Shown here: positions 4,140-5,453 of the stretch, one piece after another
Layout of the letters: every line of letters starts with the position of its first letter
How positions within the stretch are numbered: position 1 is the first letter of the stretch
Source of the DNA: CANHVK01 sp046304235
GTDB lineage: Bacteria; Bacteroidota; Bacteroidia; Flavobacteriales_D; Crocinitomicaceae
Direction: 5' to 3'
Assembly (NCBI GenBank): GCA_046304235.1
Contig: JBKCEW010000028.1
Span: 1-5,453, forward strand
Length of the DNA: 5,453 nt
Notes under the pieces: generated by a model
Databases searched by the model: none
What the model saw: the letters and a program-made list of their open reading frames with translations, nothing else
What the model was told of the DNA's origin: nothing
Made by a program: the position numbers and the translations under genes

Positions 4140-5453
4140 ATGATAAAAAACTACTTTAAACTAATCGTTGCCCTTGTATTCGTGTCGAATGTAATGGCAC
4201 AAAATGTTCCTTCTTATGTACCAACAAATGGACTTGTAGGTTGGTGGCCGTTTAATGGTAATGCGAATGATGAAAGTGGGAATGGGAACCATGGAACAGT
4301 GAATGGAGCAAATCTAACTACTGATAGAAATGGGAAAGCAAATGGTGCTTATTCTTTTAGGAATGGAAAAGATTTAATATGTACTACAAATTCTTTTAAT
4401 TCTCCCTCTAGTCTTTCTTATTCTATTTGGATAAATACAAAAAATGAAGGAATACCATTAAGTTTTAACAATGGTCAATGTGTGCATGGTGGTAATTGGG
4501 ATAGAGCTTTATTTATAATGAAAAATGAGATTGATTTCTACACATTTAGTGGTAATCAAGTATTTACTAAAAGTAATTCTAACATTTTGGATAGTAATTG
4601 GCATCATTTGGTTGTAACAATGAATCAAAATGGGACTAATATTTATTTAGATGGTTATAAAATTATAACTAATCCTAGCCAAAATAGTGCCCAAAATTAT
4701 TCAGGGTTTTTTAGAATAGGTGGACTAAGTCCAAATGATTTAAATAATTCTTTGATAGGCCAGCTCGACGACATCGCTATTTACAACCGCGCATTAACCC
4801 AACAAGAAATTACAGCTTTATACAATGGAGGTTCTCAATCAGCGTTAGCTTCAACGAAAGTTTATGTTGACGCACCTGCAACAGTAAATCAAAATGATAC
4901 CTTACAGTTATCTATCAGCACAGAAGCGTTAAACACAGCAGATAATGTAATCGCTTACCAAACAGACTTTTCGTATGACACTACACGTTATACCTATGTG
5001 GGTAATAATTTGACAGGTACCTTAAATCCATCTGGAAATGCAGTGGTAAATAGCTCTAAAAACGGAAAATTAGCAATTAGTTATATGTCACAAACTGCTT
5101 TGAGTGGTGCTGGAAGTTTAGTAAAATTGAAATTTAAAGCAAACAACACTTTAGGTCAAGGAATATTTGGGTTGTCTAATTTCTTGTATAATACAACGGC
5201 TGTAACCAGTTTGAAAAACGATACGGTAAATACAATCGACGTAACTCCTCCAACGGCAAAAATCACATATTCTCAAAACCCAGTAAGAAAAGGTGATTCT
5301 CTATTGATTACGGTAAATTTCAATGAAAAAATGGCTGGTTCACCTGTGCCACAATTGAACTTAACAGGCCAAAATACCTTAGCAAATACGAACCTTACAA
5401 AAGTAAACGATACAACGTACACGTATTGGTGGGTAGTAGAAAAAGGAAATGGA
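4140..5453 (+). CDS. N-terminal half of the secreted LamG/cohesin/dockerin T9SS protein (runs off the end; continues at base 142 if ends are joined)
   Basis: The ATG at 4140 opens MIKNYFKLIVALVFVSNVMA, a Sec signal peptide with likely cleavage after A20. LamG/concanavalin-like domain (Laminin_G_3 type) spans about 30-230: it opens GLVGWWPFNGNANDESGNG, has WHHLVVT (154-160) and YLDG (169-172), and closes with GQLDDIAIYNRALTQQEI (207-224). A cohesin-like beta domain follows (about 238-367; VYVDAPATVNQNDTLQLSI, later ATAVTS-type strands). Next is an Ig-like domain that starts at TPPTAKITYSQNPV (369-382). The frame continues in register across 5312/1 to give 742 residues, and the terminal 141 bases encode V392-G438. 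LamG domains typically bind glycans or adhesive ligands. The gene therefore probably encodes a surface or released lectin-like protein; the ligand is unknown. The lectin core is unusually AT-rich. Confidence 0.9.
   Translation, partial: MIKNYFKLIVALVFVSNVMAQNVPSYVPTNGLVGWWPFNGNANDESGNGNHGTVNGANLTTDRNGKANGAYSFRNGKDLICTTNSFNSPSSLSYSIWINTKNEGIPLSFNNGQCVHGGNWDRALFIMKNEIDFYTFSGNQVFTKSNSNILDSNWHHLVVTMNQNGTNIYLDGYKIITNPSQNSAQNYSGFFRIGGLSPNDLNNSLIGQLDDIAIYNRALTQQEITALYNGGSQSALASTKVYVDAPATVNQNDTLQLSISTEALNTADNVIAYQTDFSYDTTRYTYVGNNLTGTLNPSGNAVVNSSKNGKLAISYMSQTALSGAGSLVKLKFKANNTLGQGIFGLSNFLYNTTAVTSLKNDTVNTIDVTPPTAKITYSQNPVRKGDSLLITVNFNEKMAGSPVPQLNLTGQNTLANTNLTKVNDTTYTYWWVVEKGNG
4321..4755 (+). other. 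Low-GC lectin core inside the LamG domain
   Basis: Hand counting gives 119 G/C in 420 bases (28%) for 4321-4740, against 41% for 4201-4320 and 38% for 4741-4920. The change is abrupt on both sides and falls inside conserved LamG edge motifs (DESGNGNHGTVNGA before, GQLDDIAIYNRAL after). The reading frame is intact. This fits exchange of the ligand-binding core by recombination at conserved ends. Confidence 0.65.
5313..5453 (+). repeat. Right copy of the exact 141-bp terminal direct repeat
   Basis: This matches 1-141 exactly. Removing one copy leaves a 5312-bp unit in which the plus-strand gene is continuous and in frame from signal peptide to sorting domain. Confidence 0.95.

Noticed and set aside
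4321..4755. Diversity-generating retroelement variable region
   Set aside because: No reverse transcriptase or template repeat is present, and the difference covers a whole domain core instead of scattered adenine-linked sites.

Overview
The window looks like DNA from a Bacteroidota (Flavobacteriales-type) bacterium. It is AT-rich. One gene encodes a protein with a signal peptide at one end and a Type A type IX secretion (T9SS) sorting domain at the other, a system restricted to this phylum. Upstream of that gene is a perfect TAnnTTTG promoter box, and none of the genes has an obvious Shine-Dalgarno sequence. I worked from sequence reading alone; family assignments come from motif recognition, not from searches.

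The first 141 bases are repeated exactly as the last 141 bases (1-141 = 5313-5453). Joining the ends gives a 5312-bp circle, or one unit of a tandem repeat. It also restores one uninterrupted 742-codon gene that runs from 4140 through the junction to 1056. That gene encodes a secreted multidomain protein: signal peptide, LamG/concanavalin-like lectin domain, cohesin-like domain, Ig-like domain, dockerin-like pair and T9SS C-terminal domain. It ends at a strong intrinsic terminator (1078-1103).

Everything between the two halves is on the minus strand. Reading in that direction there is a small HTH regulator (4080-3775), a self-inhibited class II Fic protein (3732-2245), a ~109-bp repeat (R2), a bicistron of a 62-residue protein and a 199-residue protein with an apparent ADP-ribosyltransferase (PARP-like) core (2052-1262), and a ~99-bp repeat (R1). 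R1 and R2 are about 96% identical outside one 10-bp insertion. Each sits 3-10 bp after a stop codon, and they are offset by exactly 980 bp. The layout is 'gene module plus 3' repeat', like a cassette array, although the repeats do not match the integron attC core consensus and no recombinase is present.

Two NAD/ATP-type protein-modifying enzymes (AMPylation and possible ADP-ribosylation), each with a small partner or regulator, therefore lie opposite a secreted lectin-type gene. The likeliest reading is a toxin-antitoxin or defence cargo region. No replication, mobilisation or recombinase gene is visible, so if the circle is real its maintenance is unexplained; collapse of a paralogous chromosomal repeat remains a live alternative. 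The lectin core of the secreted protein has a sharply lower GC content (about 28%) than its flanks (about 40%), which suggests domain exchange.
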